Below are positions 1 to 6,247 of a DNA stretch of 6,247 nt, one piece after another. Below the pieces are notes generated by a model. The model was given only the letters and a program-made list of their open reading frames with translations. It was not told the DNA's origin and made no database searches. This DNA comes from Peptostreptococcaceae bacterium (GTDB lineage: Bacteria > Bacillota_A > Clostridia > Peptostreptococcales > Acidaminobacteraceae): the NCBI GenBank assembly GCA_013619035.1, contig JABXKX010000067.1:1-6247 (forward strand), in the 5' to 3' direction. The position numbers were made by a program, and so were the translations under genes. Each line of letters begins with the position of its first letter. Position 1 is the first letter of the stretch.

Positions 1-1
1 C

Positions 2-30
2 AGTTTCAGAGATTCTCTGAAACTTATTTT
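2..30. terminator. Hairpin at window edge, possible terminator of a convergent neighbour
   Basis: Positions 2-11 (AGTTTCAGAG) pair perfectly with 15-24 (CTCTGAAACT), a 10-bp stem with a 3-nt loop. On the plus strand it is followed by TATTTT, a weak T-rich tail, so it may end a plus-strand gene that lies left of the window. On the minus strand the tail would fall outside the window and cannot be judged. It could also be a second, back-up terminator for the ornithine operon. The stem is seen directly; the role is inferred. Confidence 0.5.
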
Positions 31-73
31 AAATTGCTTTCATCCATAAATTCTATTTGTAATAATATACCCC

Positions 74-107
74 AAAAAAAGAAAAACTCATACAAAAGGT
101 ATGAGTT
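74..107 (-). terminator. Rho-independent terminator of the ornithine operon
   Basis: Positions 85-93 (AACTCATAC) and 99-107 (GTATGAGTT) form a perfect 9-bp stem with a 5-nt loop. Reading on the minus strand, the stem is followed at once by TTTCTTTTTTT (complement of 74-84). It begins 6 nt beyond the orr stop codon, the expected place for the end of the transcript. The stem is AT-rich, but the long T tract makes it a convincing terminator. On the plus strand no T tract follows, so it appears to work in one direction only. Confidence 0.85.
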
Positions 108-113
108 CTCAAC

Positions 114-1166
114 TTATTTATATTCTTTATCAACATACTCTGAAGTAAATAATGATAGAAGTGCACCATACTCCAATTTAAACGATACAATATCGCCTAC
201 TTTATAATCGGCATCCGTTACATCCCACATCATATGATCACTACTTGATCCTAAATAATCAATTTTATCATCTAATGGAATCAATTGATCTGCTTTTACA
301 TCCTGTACACCAACTGCTAATATAGCACGCATTCTTCTGCCTTTGTCTACAAATGTTGGTTTATTACCAAAAGCATCCATACCAATTTCTCCTGTTGGTA
401 TTGAGTCTTTTTCTTTAAGTTCTACAATTTCTGCTTCTAAAATAAACGCATCGTCATACATACCTTCTACTAACTCACCATAAGCAGTCTCACGACCCAA
501 TACAAGGATTTCACCCATTCTCAGGTTGTTAATACCTTCAGGCAATTTGTTTTGAGGTACCAGATAAAAACTACTTGAATTACCACCAGAAACAATTTCT
601 AAATGATGATTGTATTTTTCTTTAACACTCTTAGCAAATTCAGCCAATTGACCTAAATTCTTTTCACTCGGAATAACGCCACCATAACATGTTAAGTTGA
701 CACCAATTCCATGAAGCATGATGTTGTCCATTTTCATAATAGCTTCAACCGTCTCATCAAATTGAGCGGGTAATATACCTTCTCTTAAATCGCCTAAATC
801 AATCATTAAAATAATCTTATGAATTTTCTTTTTTGCCATCGCAGCTATATTTAATGCTTCAATGGTTTTAATCTCAGAATTCAAACTGATATCTGCATAA
901 TGAACCACATCATCCGCCTGGCTGATCATTGGTAATCTTAATAAAATCTTTGGTAAATCCAATTCTTTTAACTTCATTAAGTTTTCTAATCTAGAATCAG
1001 CAAAGTATTTGATGCCGCCCTTCATTTCCGCTTCAGCAACTTCTGGAGCACCACAGAAAACTTTAGTGACACCCATAATATCCACTGATTTTTCTTTACA
1101 AATATCAGCTACTATACGTGTATTTGTTACGATTTTTTTTAAATCAACTACTACTTTTGGATACAT
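114..1166 (-). CDS. orr: Ornithine racemase, PLP-dependent (alanine racemase-like fold)
   Basis: A complete 350-residue protein that interconverts L- and D-ornithine in the cytoplasm, feeding the D-ornithine-specific aminomutase encoded upstream. It reads as a fold-type III PLP enzyme with an N-terminal alanine racemase-like barrel. Lys35 in MGVTKVFCG (31-39) fits the PLP Schiff-base lysine. MIDLGDLREG (121-130), GVNLTCYGG (155-163), SGGNSSSF (193-200) and NLRMGEILVLG (214-224) fit the barrel strands and cofactor phosphate loops of this family. The C-terminal beta domain carries LGSSSDH (305-311). The ATG at 1166 is chosen because AGGAGGG lies just before it. It is the last gene of the operon, 8 nt after the ATPase gene and 6 nt before the terminator. 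From sequence alone it could be a racemase for another amino acid, such as alanine, lysine or serine, but the adjacent ornithine mutase and thiolase genes make ornithine by far the likeliest substrate. Family length is normal and no lesion is seen. Confidence 0.93.
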   Translation of the reverse strand: MYPKVVVDLKKIVTNTRIVADICKEKSVDIMGVTKVFCGAPEVAEAEMKGGIKYFADSRLENLMKLKELDLPKILLRLPMISQADDVVHYADISLNSEIKTIEALNIAAMAKKKIHKIILMIDLGDLREGILPAQFDETVEAIMKMDNIMLHGIGVNLTCYGGVIPSEKNLGQLAEFAKSVKEKYNHHLEIVSGGNSSSFYLVPQNKLPEGINNLRMGEILVLGRETAYGELVEGMYDDAFILEAEIVELKEKDSIPTGEIGMDAFGNKPTFVDKGRRMRAILAVGVQDVKADQLIPLDDKIDYLGSSSDHMMWDVTDADYKVGDIVSFKLEYGALLSLFTSEYVDKEYK

Positions 1167-1169
1167 GGT

Positions 1170-1176
1170 CCCTCCT
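1170..1176 (-). promoter_or_regulatory. Ribosome binding site of orr, overlapping the upstream stop codon
   Basis: The minus strand reads TAGGAGGGACCATG. The AGGAGGG Shine-Dalgarno runs into the TAG stop codon (1177-1175) of the ATPase gene and sits 3 nt from the orr ATG. A ribosome finishing the ATPase is thus placed directly on the orr start site, which suggests translational coupling. The site also settles the orr start. Confidence 0.85.
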
Positions 1177-2545
1177 AAATATTCAGACTCTTCTTTAACA
1201 AATAAAGTGCTGCCTCATCATTTTCTTTAGATAGAACACCTAAAGATGCCATAATATAATCGTTATCAATTAATATTTCTGCTTCTGCTGTCGGTAATAA
1301 TTTCAAACCATTATTGCATAACGCAACTCTTTTCAAAAGTTCCAGTCTGTTCGGTAGTCTTGTTAAAGCCCCACCTGTACCGATAATGTATTTTATATCA
1401 GTCAGATCTTTTCCTTCTGCATAAGTTTTCTTGCCACCACCAGCAAATAAATCTCTATAACCACCAGCATGTCTTTTAGAAGACACTTCAACGGCTTCTT
1501 TTGTTAATCTTTCAACAAATTTAAATTGGCATTCTGTCTTTGGAATCGCAATATGTGTATCGATTAATTCATTGACTTGAATATCTGTTTTAGATAAATC
1601 TTTTGCAAGATCTTCACGTGTAATCATCTCAACAATATTCTTCATATTTACAAAGACACCTAAATCACCTTCAACCGTTCTTTTAGCCACTGGCTCAGGT
1701 GCAATAAGTTTTCTACTCACTTCTTCATTACCTTCAGTAACCGAATGAATATCAGTGGTTGCACCACCAACATCAAGTGTCATCAAATCACCAATATGTT
1801 CTTTTAAAAGTTTTGAGGCTTCCATAACCGCACCTGGTGTTGGGATAATGGGTCCCGTTACCATATCTCTAACATGTGCCATACCTGGAGCATGTACAAT
1901 ATGTTCTTCAAATACATCTTGAATAACTTTTCTGGCAGGTTCTACGTTTAATAAATCTATTTTAGGATATACATTTTCAACAATGTATAACAAATCTTCT
2001 TTGTCATTTTCTTTGAAAATCAATTTGATTTCGTCATGATTTTCTATATTCCCTGCATATATTACAGGTACTCGAATGTTCATTGCAGCAATCTTTTCTG
2101 CATTATCTATTGCTGTATCTCTCTCTCCATAATCCACACCACCAGCCAATAAAATAATATTGGGTTCGATGTCATTAATCTTCTGTATGTCGGTTCTTCT
2201 AAGACGCCCTGCTGTTATCATATGGATATTAGCACCAGCACCTAAGGCTGCTTCTTTCGCAGCTTTTGCTGTCATATCATACACAAGTCCATGTACAGTC
2301 ATTTTAAGACCACCTGCTGCTGAACTTGTTGCAAGCATTAAATTATATTCTATGCTCTCTGCTTCTAAATTATGTTTCAGTGATGCAACTGCATTTTCAA
2401 GACCAATATTAACATCACCTTCTGATACGGTTGTAGGTGCTTGTCCCTGTCCAACAAATTCAGGTTTTTCAGTATCTAAATTTCTAAATGCGTTCACTAC
2501 GGTTGTTGTACTACCTATTTCAGCGACTAAAACATCAAATTTCAT
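1175..2545 (-). CDS. MutL/GlmL-family ASKHA ATPase, probable ornithine aminomutase reactivating factor
   Basis: A complete 456-residue protein of the MutL/GlmL family found beside cobalamin-dependent mutases; it is unrelated to the mismatch-repair protein MutL. The ASKHA (actin/Hsp70-like) nucleotide-binding motifs are visible in order: phosphate-1 AEIGSTTT (8-15), a glycine turn LLAGGVDYG (132-140), phosphate-2 LDVGGATTDIHS (257-268) and a C-terminal adenosine motif IGTGGALTR (388-396). No signal peptide or membrane segment is seen, so it should be cytoplasmic. By analogy with known reactivases of B12 enzymes such as diol dehydratase, it likely uses ATP to release damaged cobalamin from OraE. 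That role is inferred from family and position; the sequence shows only an ATPase fold. It lies between oraE and orr, behind an internal terminator, and is joined to orr by an 8-nt gap, so these two genes may be expressed below the mutase. It ends in TAG. The ATG at 2545 is preceded by GGAGG. Confidence 0.88.
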   Translation of the reverse strand: MKFDVLVAEIGSTTTVVNAFRNLDTEKPEFVGQGQAPTTVSEGDVNIGLENAVASLKHNLEAESIEYNLMLATSSAAGGLKMTVHGLVYDMTAKAAKEAALGAGANIHMITAGRLRRTDIQKINDIEPNIILLAGGVDYGERDTAIDNAEKIAAMNIRVPVIYAGNIENHDEIKLIFKENDKEDLLYIVENVYPKIDLLNVEPARKVIQDVFEEHIVHAPGMAHVRDMVTGPIIPTPGAVMEASKLLKEHIGDLMTLDVGGATTDIHSVTEGNEEVSRKLIAPEPVAKRTVEGDLGVFVNMKNIVEMITREDLAKDLSKTDIQVNELIDTHIAIPKTECQFKFVERLTKEAVEVSSKRHAGGYRDLFAGGGKKTYAEGKDLTDIKYIIGTGGALTRLPNRLELLKRVALCNNGLKLLPTAEAEILIDNDYIMASLGVLSKENDEAALYLLKKSLNI

Positions 2546-2549
2546 AGTA

Positions 2550-2554
2550 CCTCC
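2550..2554 (-). promoter_or_regulatory. Ribosome binding site of the reactivase-like gene
   Basis: The minus strand reads TGGAGGTACTATG, a GGAGG core with a short 4-nt spacer to the ATG at 2545. The core lies only 5 nt after the T tract of the internal terminator. Any transcript that is translated must therefore read right through that hairpin, or start inside the oraE coding region. Confidence 0.8.
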
Positions 2555-2559
2555 ATTTT

Positions 2560-2595
2560 AAAAAAATAGGTTCCTTACCTTAAGTAAGGAACCTA
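2560..2595 (-). terminator. Intrinsic terminator inside the operon, between oraE and the reactivase-like gene
   Basis: Positions 2567-2578 (TAGGTTCCTTAC) pair without mismatch with 2584-2595 (GTAAGGAACCTA), giving a 12-bp stem and 5-nt loop. On the minus strand it is followed by seven T (complement of 2560-2566). The stem begins 7 nt after the oraE stop codon. By sequence it is a stronger terminator than the one at the operon's end, yet two genes of the same pathway follow closely on the same strand. Partial read-through is the simplest reading: it would lower transcription of the reactivase and racemase genes relative to oraS/oraE. It could also stabilise the 3' end of an ortB-oraS-oraE message. 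No plus-strand T tract is present. Confidence 0.88.
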
Positions 2596-2602
2596 AGTAT
2601 TA

Positions 2603-4807
2603 TTAAGCTTCTTTTTCTTCTCTTCTTTTAACGAAGAATGATGCAACTGCTTGACCACGATCTGATTTTCCAAATCCTTGATCCATACCATTTTTAACAG
2701 CGAGTTCAGCTGAAACTTGAGTACCACCAGCACAGATAATTAATTTTTCTCTAACGCCTTTTTCAATTGCATACTCGTGAAGTCTCTTCATGTTCTTGTA
2801 GTGAACATCATCATGAGAGATGATTGCTGAAGCTAAGATTCCATCTGCATTTAATTCTATAGCAGCGTCAACTAACTTCTCAACTGGACAAGATGTTCCT
2901 AAGTACTCAACATCAATACCATATTTCTCAATACCACCATGTTTGATATCAATAACTTCTCTAAGTCCAACTGAATGCTCGTCTTGACCAACTGTTGCAG
3001 CAATTAATAATAATGATTTTTTATCAATAGCTTCACTGATTTCATCATCATTTAAAATGTCTGGAAGAGGTGGAATAACAAGTTCATTTAAGTCAATATG
3101 GAAGTCAACTTTACCTTTAACTTGGATTCTTGAACCTTCTACTGGGTGAAGTACTTCAGAATGAATAACTTCAACATCAGTTAAGTTCATTTTCTTAGCA
3201 AATTCAATACCTGCAAATTCAGCAGTTCTTGGATCCGTTGGTAATACCATTTCTACTGTAACAGTACCATCAGCTAACCACTCTACTTCAGGTTTGATTA
3301 AGTTTGTATTTCTGTACATTTCTTTTTCATCTAATCTAACATTTACATTATCAACATCATCTAATTCGTCGATGAAAATAATCTTGTCAGCGTCTTCAAG
3401 TGTACAACCGCCAATAGCGTCAGATGGATTTGCTTCGAAACCATATTGAGCTGCATTGTTATTTCCATAGTGAGCTGTAACAGGTGCAAAGTAATCTGCA
3501 TCTCTTTCGTAAACTGTACCAGCGCCAATACCTTTTTCGATTTGACGACCAATTCCGTCACCATTTCTCTCAGGGTATTTACCAGAATCTACAAAGAATC
3601 CTTTTTCAACAGCTTCAAAGTAACCGCCAACTTCAAGAAGTTCTTCTAAGTATAAAACAGCTCTTTCTTGTAAATTTCTAACTTCTGTAGGTAAGAAACC
3701 TTCTGTTTTGATTTCTACCATATCAAGTAATCCGTCTAAACCAACTAATGTTTGTTTAGCAGTATCACAAGCTTCGATGTTGAACATATGCCAAGGCACA
3801 TTACGGCCTTCATCTGGTGTGATAGTTGATTGAATATCAGCAGATGTTAATTTTGAAATCATCATATTCATAACATGAGTAACAGTTGCTTCTCTTGAAG
3901 ATGAAGTGATGTATTTTGTATTTTGTTGTGCTCTCATTCTGTACTCTGTAAAGAATTCACGAAGCGCTACTGCGTAAGGTAAATCATACTTTGTACAAGG
4001 CATTGGAGCAGCCGTTGGTGGTACTGTAGAAAGACAAATATTTTCTTTCTTCATGCCTACTTTGTAAGAGAAGATTGAGTTAAGACCATGTTGAACAATT
4101 AGTTCTGGCATAACTTTCCATGCATCTCTAGCTGTAGCGTTTGCATTATGTGCACCATCAATTTGTGCCATTTCAGCCCATGCCATAACTGCTTTAGATT
4201 CAGCAGCATCTACATATGATCTAACCATGTTGATGTTTCTGTAAAGTACATTGTATTGAGGATCCTGGTGAGCACCGTTAACGCCTTCTTCAGCGAACAT
4301 AACAGCGATATCTGGTCCAGCAACTCCCGATACATATGAATGGTAATTAATTGCTCTGCCTACTTCATCTTCAATAAAGTCACATGCTTTTCTATGTGCT
4401 CTTACTTGCTTTCTAGAAACAGCAACGCCACCAATACCTTGTGGTGTACCTTCAATTAAACCGTCTATGTGAGACTGTCCAGCAGTTCTAATAACCATAA
4501 TATGATCAGCACCATGCCAAGCAGCCATTCTCATTCTTCTAATATCATCTTCAAAACGACCAGAAGCAATTTCAGTTGTAATTGTTTCTTGTGGTTGAGG
4601 ATCTAAGTTGTTGAAATATCTAGTTGCAGCTGAAATACCAATAGAGTTCTTTAATGGCTCAGAACAATCTGAATAAGTATGCTCTCCAATTGTTAAGTTT
4701 TCAACTTTCTTTCTCCAAGTCCAACCTCTTCTTCTAGGTCTGTAACTCTCAAGATCAGATAACATATCTCTGATATCCATTTTTTCATCAATATCACATT
4801 TTTTCAT
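2603..4807 (-). CDS. oraE: D-ornithine 4,5-aminomutase, large subunit (AdoCbl- and PLP-binding)
   Basis: A complete 734-residue catalytic subunit that, with OraS, converts D-ornithine to 2,4-diaminopentanoate by radical 1,2-amino migration. The N-terminal half (about 50-430) is the TIM-barrel of the lysine/ornithine aminomutase alpha family, with GQSHIDGLIEG-like and DGAHNANATARDAW (217-230) segments lining the likely active site. A linker region follows. The C-terminal Rossmann-like cobalamin domain (about 595-734) carries the D-x-H-x-x-G base-off motif DEHSVG, with His611 as cobalt ligand. Exactly 11 residues later, Lys622 in IDIKHGG is the PLP Schiff-base lysine. This spacing equals His618/Lys629 of the C. 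sticklandii enzyme as I recall it. ASAIISHDD and ICAGGTQVS are later cobalamin-domain segments. Lysine 5,6-aminomutase is the main alternative, but there both cofactor residues lie in a separate small subunit (KamE), so this arrangement favours ornithine. It overlaps oraS by one base and ends 7 nt before a strong hairpin. Confidence 0.97.
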   Translation of the reverse strand: MKKCDIDEKMDIRDMLSDLESYRPRRRGWTWRKKVENLTIGEHTYSDCSEPLKNSIGISAATRYFNNLDPQPQETITTEIASGRFEDDIRRMRMAAWHGADHIMVIRTAGQSHIDGLIEGTPQGIGGVAVSRKQVRAHRKACDFIEDEVGRAINYHSYVSGVAGPDIAVMFAEEGVNGAHQDPQYNVLYRNINMVRSYVDAAESKAVMAWAEMAQIDGAHNANATARDAWKVMPELIVQHGLNSIFSYKVGMKKENICLSTVPPTAAPMPCTKYDLPYAVALREFFTEYRMRAQQNTKYITSSSREATVTHVMNMMISKLTSADIQSTITPDEGRNVPWHMFNIEACDTAKQTLVGLDGLLDMVEIKTEGFLPTEVRNLQERAVLYLEELLEVGGYFEAVEKGFFVDSGKYPERNGDGIGRQIEKGIGAGTVYERDADYFAPVTAHYGNNNAAQYGFEANPSDAIGGCTLEDADKIIFIDELDDVDNVNVRLDEKEMYRNTNLIKPEVEWLADGTVTVEMVLPTDPRTAEFAGIEFAKKMNLTDVEVIHSEVLHPVEGSRIQVKGKVDFHIDLNELVIPPLPDILNDDEISEAIDKKSLLLIAATVGQDEHSVGLREVIDIKHGGIEKYGIDVEYLGTSCPVEKLVDAAIELNADGILASAIISHDDVHYKNMKRLHEYAIEKGVREKLIICAGGTQVSAELAVKNGMDQGFGKSDRGQAVASFFVKRREEKEA

Positions 4808-5184
4808 TATTTCTGACCTCCTTTAAAGTAAGCAACTGCATCATCCCAATGTTTACCGTCGATCATTTCTAAACCTGCTTGACGAAGTGGAATGTTTTTT
4901 TCTACAGATACTTTGTATACAACATGTCCAGCACCTTTGCCCATTAAACCTCTGTCAATTACTGCTTCTACTAAAGGTTTAGCTTCCAAACTTGAAAAAC
5001 CCATTCTTAATAATACAGATCTTTCAACTGAAGGTGATGTGTGTGTCTTTGCTAAGTCTAATAATGGATCAACTGCTTGCTCTGCTAAATCCCAGAATCT
5101 TGCTTTCAATTCTTCTTTTGATAAATTTTCAAGATGTTTTCTTCTTGTTTCAAAATCGTCATCGCGCTTTAAATAACCTTTCAT
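4807..5184 (-). CDS. oraS: D-ornithine 4,5-aminomutase, small subunit
   Basis: A complete 125-residue subunit, close to the roughly 120 residues known for OraS. It pairs with OraE in the cytoplasmic mutase complex and is required for activity, but carries no cofactor-binding motif itself. The protein is hydrophilic and mostly helical. Recognisable segments are an early charged stretch (KRDDDFETRRKHLENLS, 6-22), FWDLAEQAVDPLLDLAKTHT (30-49), ERSVLLRMGFSSLEAKPLV (54-72) and a glycine-rich turn, GLMGKGAGHVVYKV (79-92). The last two are typical of OraS, where they pack on the OraE barrel. The ATG at 5184 is supported by GGAGG just before it. It starts 15 nt after the ortB stop. Its TAA stop shares one base with the oraE ATG, and its last codons contain the oraE ribosome binding site, so the two subunits are probably made in a coupled ratio. 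Confidence 0.96.
   Translation of the reverse strand: MKGYLKRDDDFETRRKHLENLSKEELKARFWDLAEQAVDPLLDLAKTHTSPSVERSVLLRMGFSSLEAKPLVEAVIDRGLMGKGAGHVVYKVSVEKNIPLRQAGLEMIDGKHWDDAVAYFKGGQK
4817..4824 (-). promoter_or_regulatory. Ribosome binding site of oraE inside the end of oraS
   Basis: The minus strand reads AAAGGAGG, then nine bases, then the oraE ATG. The site encodes the final Lys-Gly-Gly of OraS, and the two genes meet as TAATG. This is an ideal Shine-Dalgarno with ideal spacing, so oraE can be loaded independently as well as by ribosomes ending oraS. Confidence 0.88.
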
Positions 5185-5188
5185 AATC

Positions 5189-5193
5189 CCTCC
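5189..5193 (-). promoter_or_regulatory. Ribosome binding site of oraS
   Basis: The minus strand reads ATGGAGGGATTATG: a GGAGG core 4 nt from the oraS ATG at 5184, inside the 15-nt gap after ortB. It fixes the oraS start. The gap is too short for a promoter or terminator, so oraS depends on transcription from upstream. Confidence 0.82.
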
Positions 5194-5199
5194 ATACGT

Positions 5200-6247
5200 C
5201 TATTTGATAGTTACATTTAATGCTGCTAAAGCTTCCTTCACAAAGTCTTCTGTAGCATTTGTTTCTGTAACTAAAAACTCCAAATCACTAGCAGATATTT
5301 CAGTATAATTCTTCTGAGCTATTGCATTCTTAACAAGTGATTTTCTAATTTTAATCATATCTAAATCCACAGCCTTTATAAGGTTTGGATGTTTAGGTAA
5401 TACTATAGATACACCAGGCACTTCCGTTTTAGGTTCGCCAAAGTGTATATCAATACCGTTTTGTCTTGCAAATGATAACTGTGGTTGAATGTGTTTACCA
5501 GCACCAGTATATTCAGTTTCTTGAACCACAATTATTTGATCTTGATCCATTTCTTGAGCAATACTAAATGCAGCAGCTAAAGAAACATTTCCAGCAGGTC
5601 CTCTTTCAAGTCCTTCTAGTTGAGCTAAAGATTCTGTCATATAGAAGACTTCACCTTGATTAACAGTTACATATCTATCCATATAACGAAGTGGTCTTGC
5701 AGCTGATCTAGGTACATCAGATCTGTCAGGCCAAGTTGTAAATGGTATACCAAATCCTGTATGTCCTGTTGTGAATGACTTCTTGTTAAACTGCTCATCA
5801 CTTGCCATGTGTAGACCTTTTAAGTTAACACTTGCAGCAACAACTTGAGTTTTTTCAGCTCCAGCTTTAATAAGTCCTCTTGCAGTACCAGTTAAGTTAC
5901 CACCACCAGCATTTGTACAAACAACTACATCTGGATCTCTACCAACTCTTTCTCTCATTTGAATTGCAAGTTCATATCCTAAAGTTTCAACACCTGCAAT
6001 ACCAAATGGTGTATAAAGCGATGCATTAAAGTAACCTGTATCTTCTAATAACAATAAGAACGAGTAAAATAACTCTGGACCTACTGATAATTGAATCACT
6101 TCTGCTCCATACGCTTCACATTTTCTTGCTTTTTCAATAATCTCAGGTTGACCAACACCTTTTGAATCATATGTTTCTTGAACAATGATACATTTAAGGC
6201 CAAGCATTGCAGCTTGAGAAGCCACAGCAGCACCATAGTTTCCACTC
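5200..6247 (-). CDS. ortB: 2-amino-4-oxopentanoate thiolase, beta (PLP) subunit, 5' end outside the window
   Basis: The reading frame stays open to the window edge. About 349 residues are visible, and roughly the first 120 of an approximately 470-residue protein are missing, probably including the PLP lysine. With OrtA it cleaves 2-amino-4-oxopentanoate with CoA to acetyl-CoA and D-alanine, the last step of ornithine oxidation. It belongs to the fold-type II (threonine synthase-like) PLP enzymes. SGNYGAA at 6226-6246 is the substrate-binding loop, NAGGGN at 5896-5913 is the glycine-rich loop that holds the PLP phosphate, and RGPAGNVSLAAAF follows near 5566-5601. An apparent start at 6225 is a GTG valine codon within this conserved stretch and is not the true start. 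The last 35 or so residues form a charged helical tail resembling a UBA-like fold. It ends in TAG, 15 nt before oraS. Threonine synthase or cysteine synthase are alternatives by fold, but operon context and the match to OrtB make them unlikely. Confidence 0.93.
   Translation of the reverse strand, partial: SGNYGAAVASQAAMLGLKCIIVQETYDSKGVGQPEIIEKARKCEAYGAEVIQLSVGPELFYSFLLLLEDTGYFNASLYTPFGIAGVETLGYELAIQMRERVGRDPDVVVCTNAGGGNLTGTARGLIKAGAEKTQVVAASVNLKGLHMASDEQFNKKSFTTGHTGFGIPFTTWPDRSDVPRSAARPLRYMDRYVTVNQGEVFYMTESLAQLEGLERGPAGNVSLAAAFSIAQEMDQDQIIVVQETEYTGAGKHIQPQLSFARQNGIDIHFGEPKTEVPGVSIVLPKHPNLIKAVDLDMIKIRKSLVKNAIAQKNYTEISASDLEFLVTETNATEDFVKEALAALNVTIK

Noticed and set aside
1009..1230. Plus-strand open frame of 73 codons spanning the orr/ATPase junction
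   Set aside because: It is antisense to the orr start and the end of the ATPase gene, has no family resemblance, and is of a length expected by chance.
1175..2545. DNA mismatch repair MutL
   Set aside because: The name MutL is shared, but this protein has ASKHA motifs and lacks the GHKL ATPase pattern of the repair protein.
2160..2561. Open frame of 133 codons on the plus strand
   Set aside because: It lies almost wholly opposite the ATPase gene, which has clear family motifs. Its product has no recognisable motif, and it runs over the terminator region near its end.
3361..3681. Short open frames on both strands inside oraE
   Set aside because: oraE is continuous and conserved across this part; the short frames show no motif and no independent start signal worth noting.
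4892..5186. Overlapping plus-strand open frames opposite oraS
   Set aside because: They are antisense to a well-recognised 125-residue OraS and have low-complexity Ser/Leu-rich products typical of shadow frames.
6223..6225. GTG as the start of the thiolase subunit
   Set aside because: The frame continues upstream through SGNYGAA, a conserved loop of fold-type II PLP enzymes, so this GTG is an internal valine and the gene is cut by the window edge.
1..6247. A previously undescribed multi-gene system
   Set aside because: Every gene fits the known anaerobic ornithine oxidation cluster in content and order. No CRISPR, transposase, phage, tRNA or rRNA signal was seen.

Overview
The window carries most of an anaerobic ornithine-degradation (oxidative Stickland branch) operon, with all genes on the minus strand. 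Read in the direction of transcription, from high to low coordinates, the genes are: the 3' part of ortB (thiolytic cleavage enzyme, beta subunit), oraS and oraE (small and large subunits of AdoCbl/PLP-dependent D-ornithine 4,5-aminomutase), a MutL/GlmL-family ASKHA ATPase that is probably the mutase reactivating factor, and orr (ornithine racemase). The low G+C content, strong GGAGG ribosome binding sites and this gene set point to an amino-acid-fermenting member of the Clostridia, of the kind represented by Acetoanaerobium (Clostridium) sticklandii or Clostridioides difficile. The species cannot be fixed from the sequence alone.

Layout. Positions 1-113 are non-coding and hold two hairpins; the one at 85-107 with its T tract is the operon's terminator. 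orr (114-1166) lies 8 nt after the ATPase gene (1175-2545). A 57-nt gap separates the ATPase gene from oraE (2603-4807) and contains a perfect 12-bp hairpin followed by seven T, a full intrinsic terminator inside the operon. oraE overlaps oraS (4807-5184) by one base. oraS follows ortB (5200 to beyond 6247) after 15 nt. No gap reaches 300 bases, and I see no credible gene on the plus strand.

How the genes work together (established pathway). Orr converts L-ornithine to D-ornithine. OraS/OraE moves the terminal amino group to give 2,4-diaminopentanoate. Ord, not in the window, oxidises this to 2-amino-4-oxopentanoate. OrtA/OrtB, with OrtA expected just outside the window, cleave that product with CoA to acetyl-CoA and D-alanine. 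The ATPase probably exchanges damaged cobalamin in the mutase; this is inferred from family and position.

Nothing here looks like a wholly undescribed system. The most interesting point is the strong terminator between the mutase and the reactivase/racemase genes, which could set the ratio of catalytic to accessory proteins.
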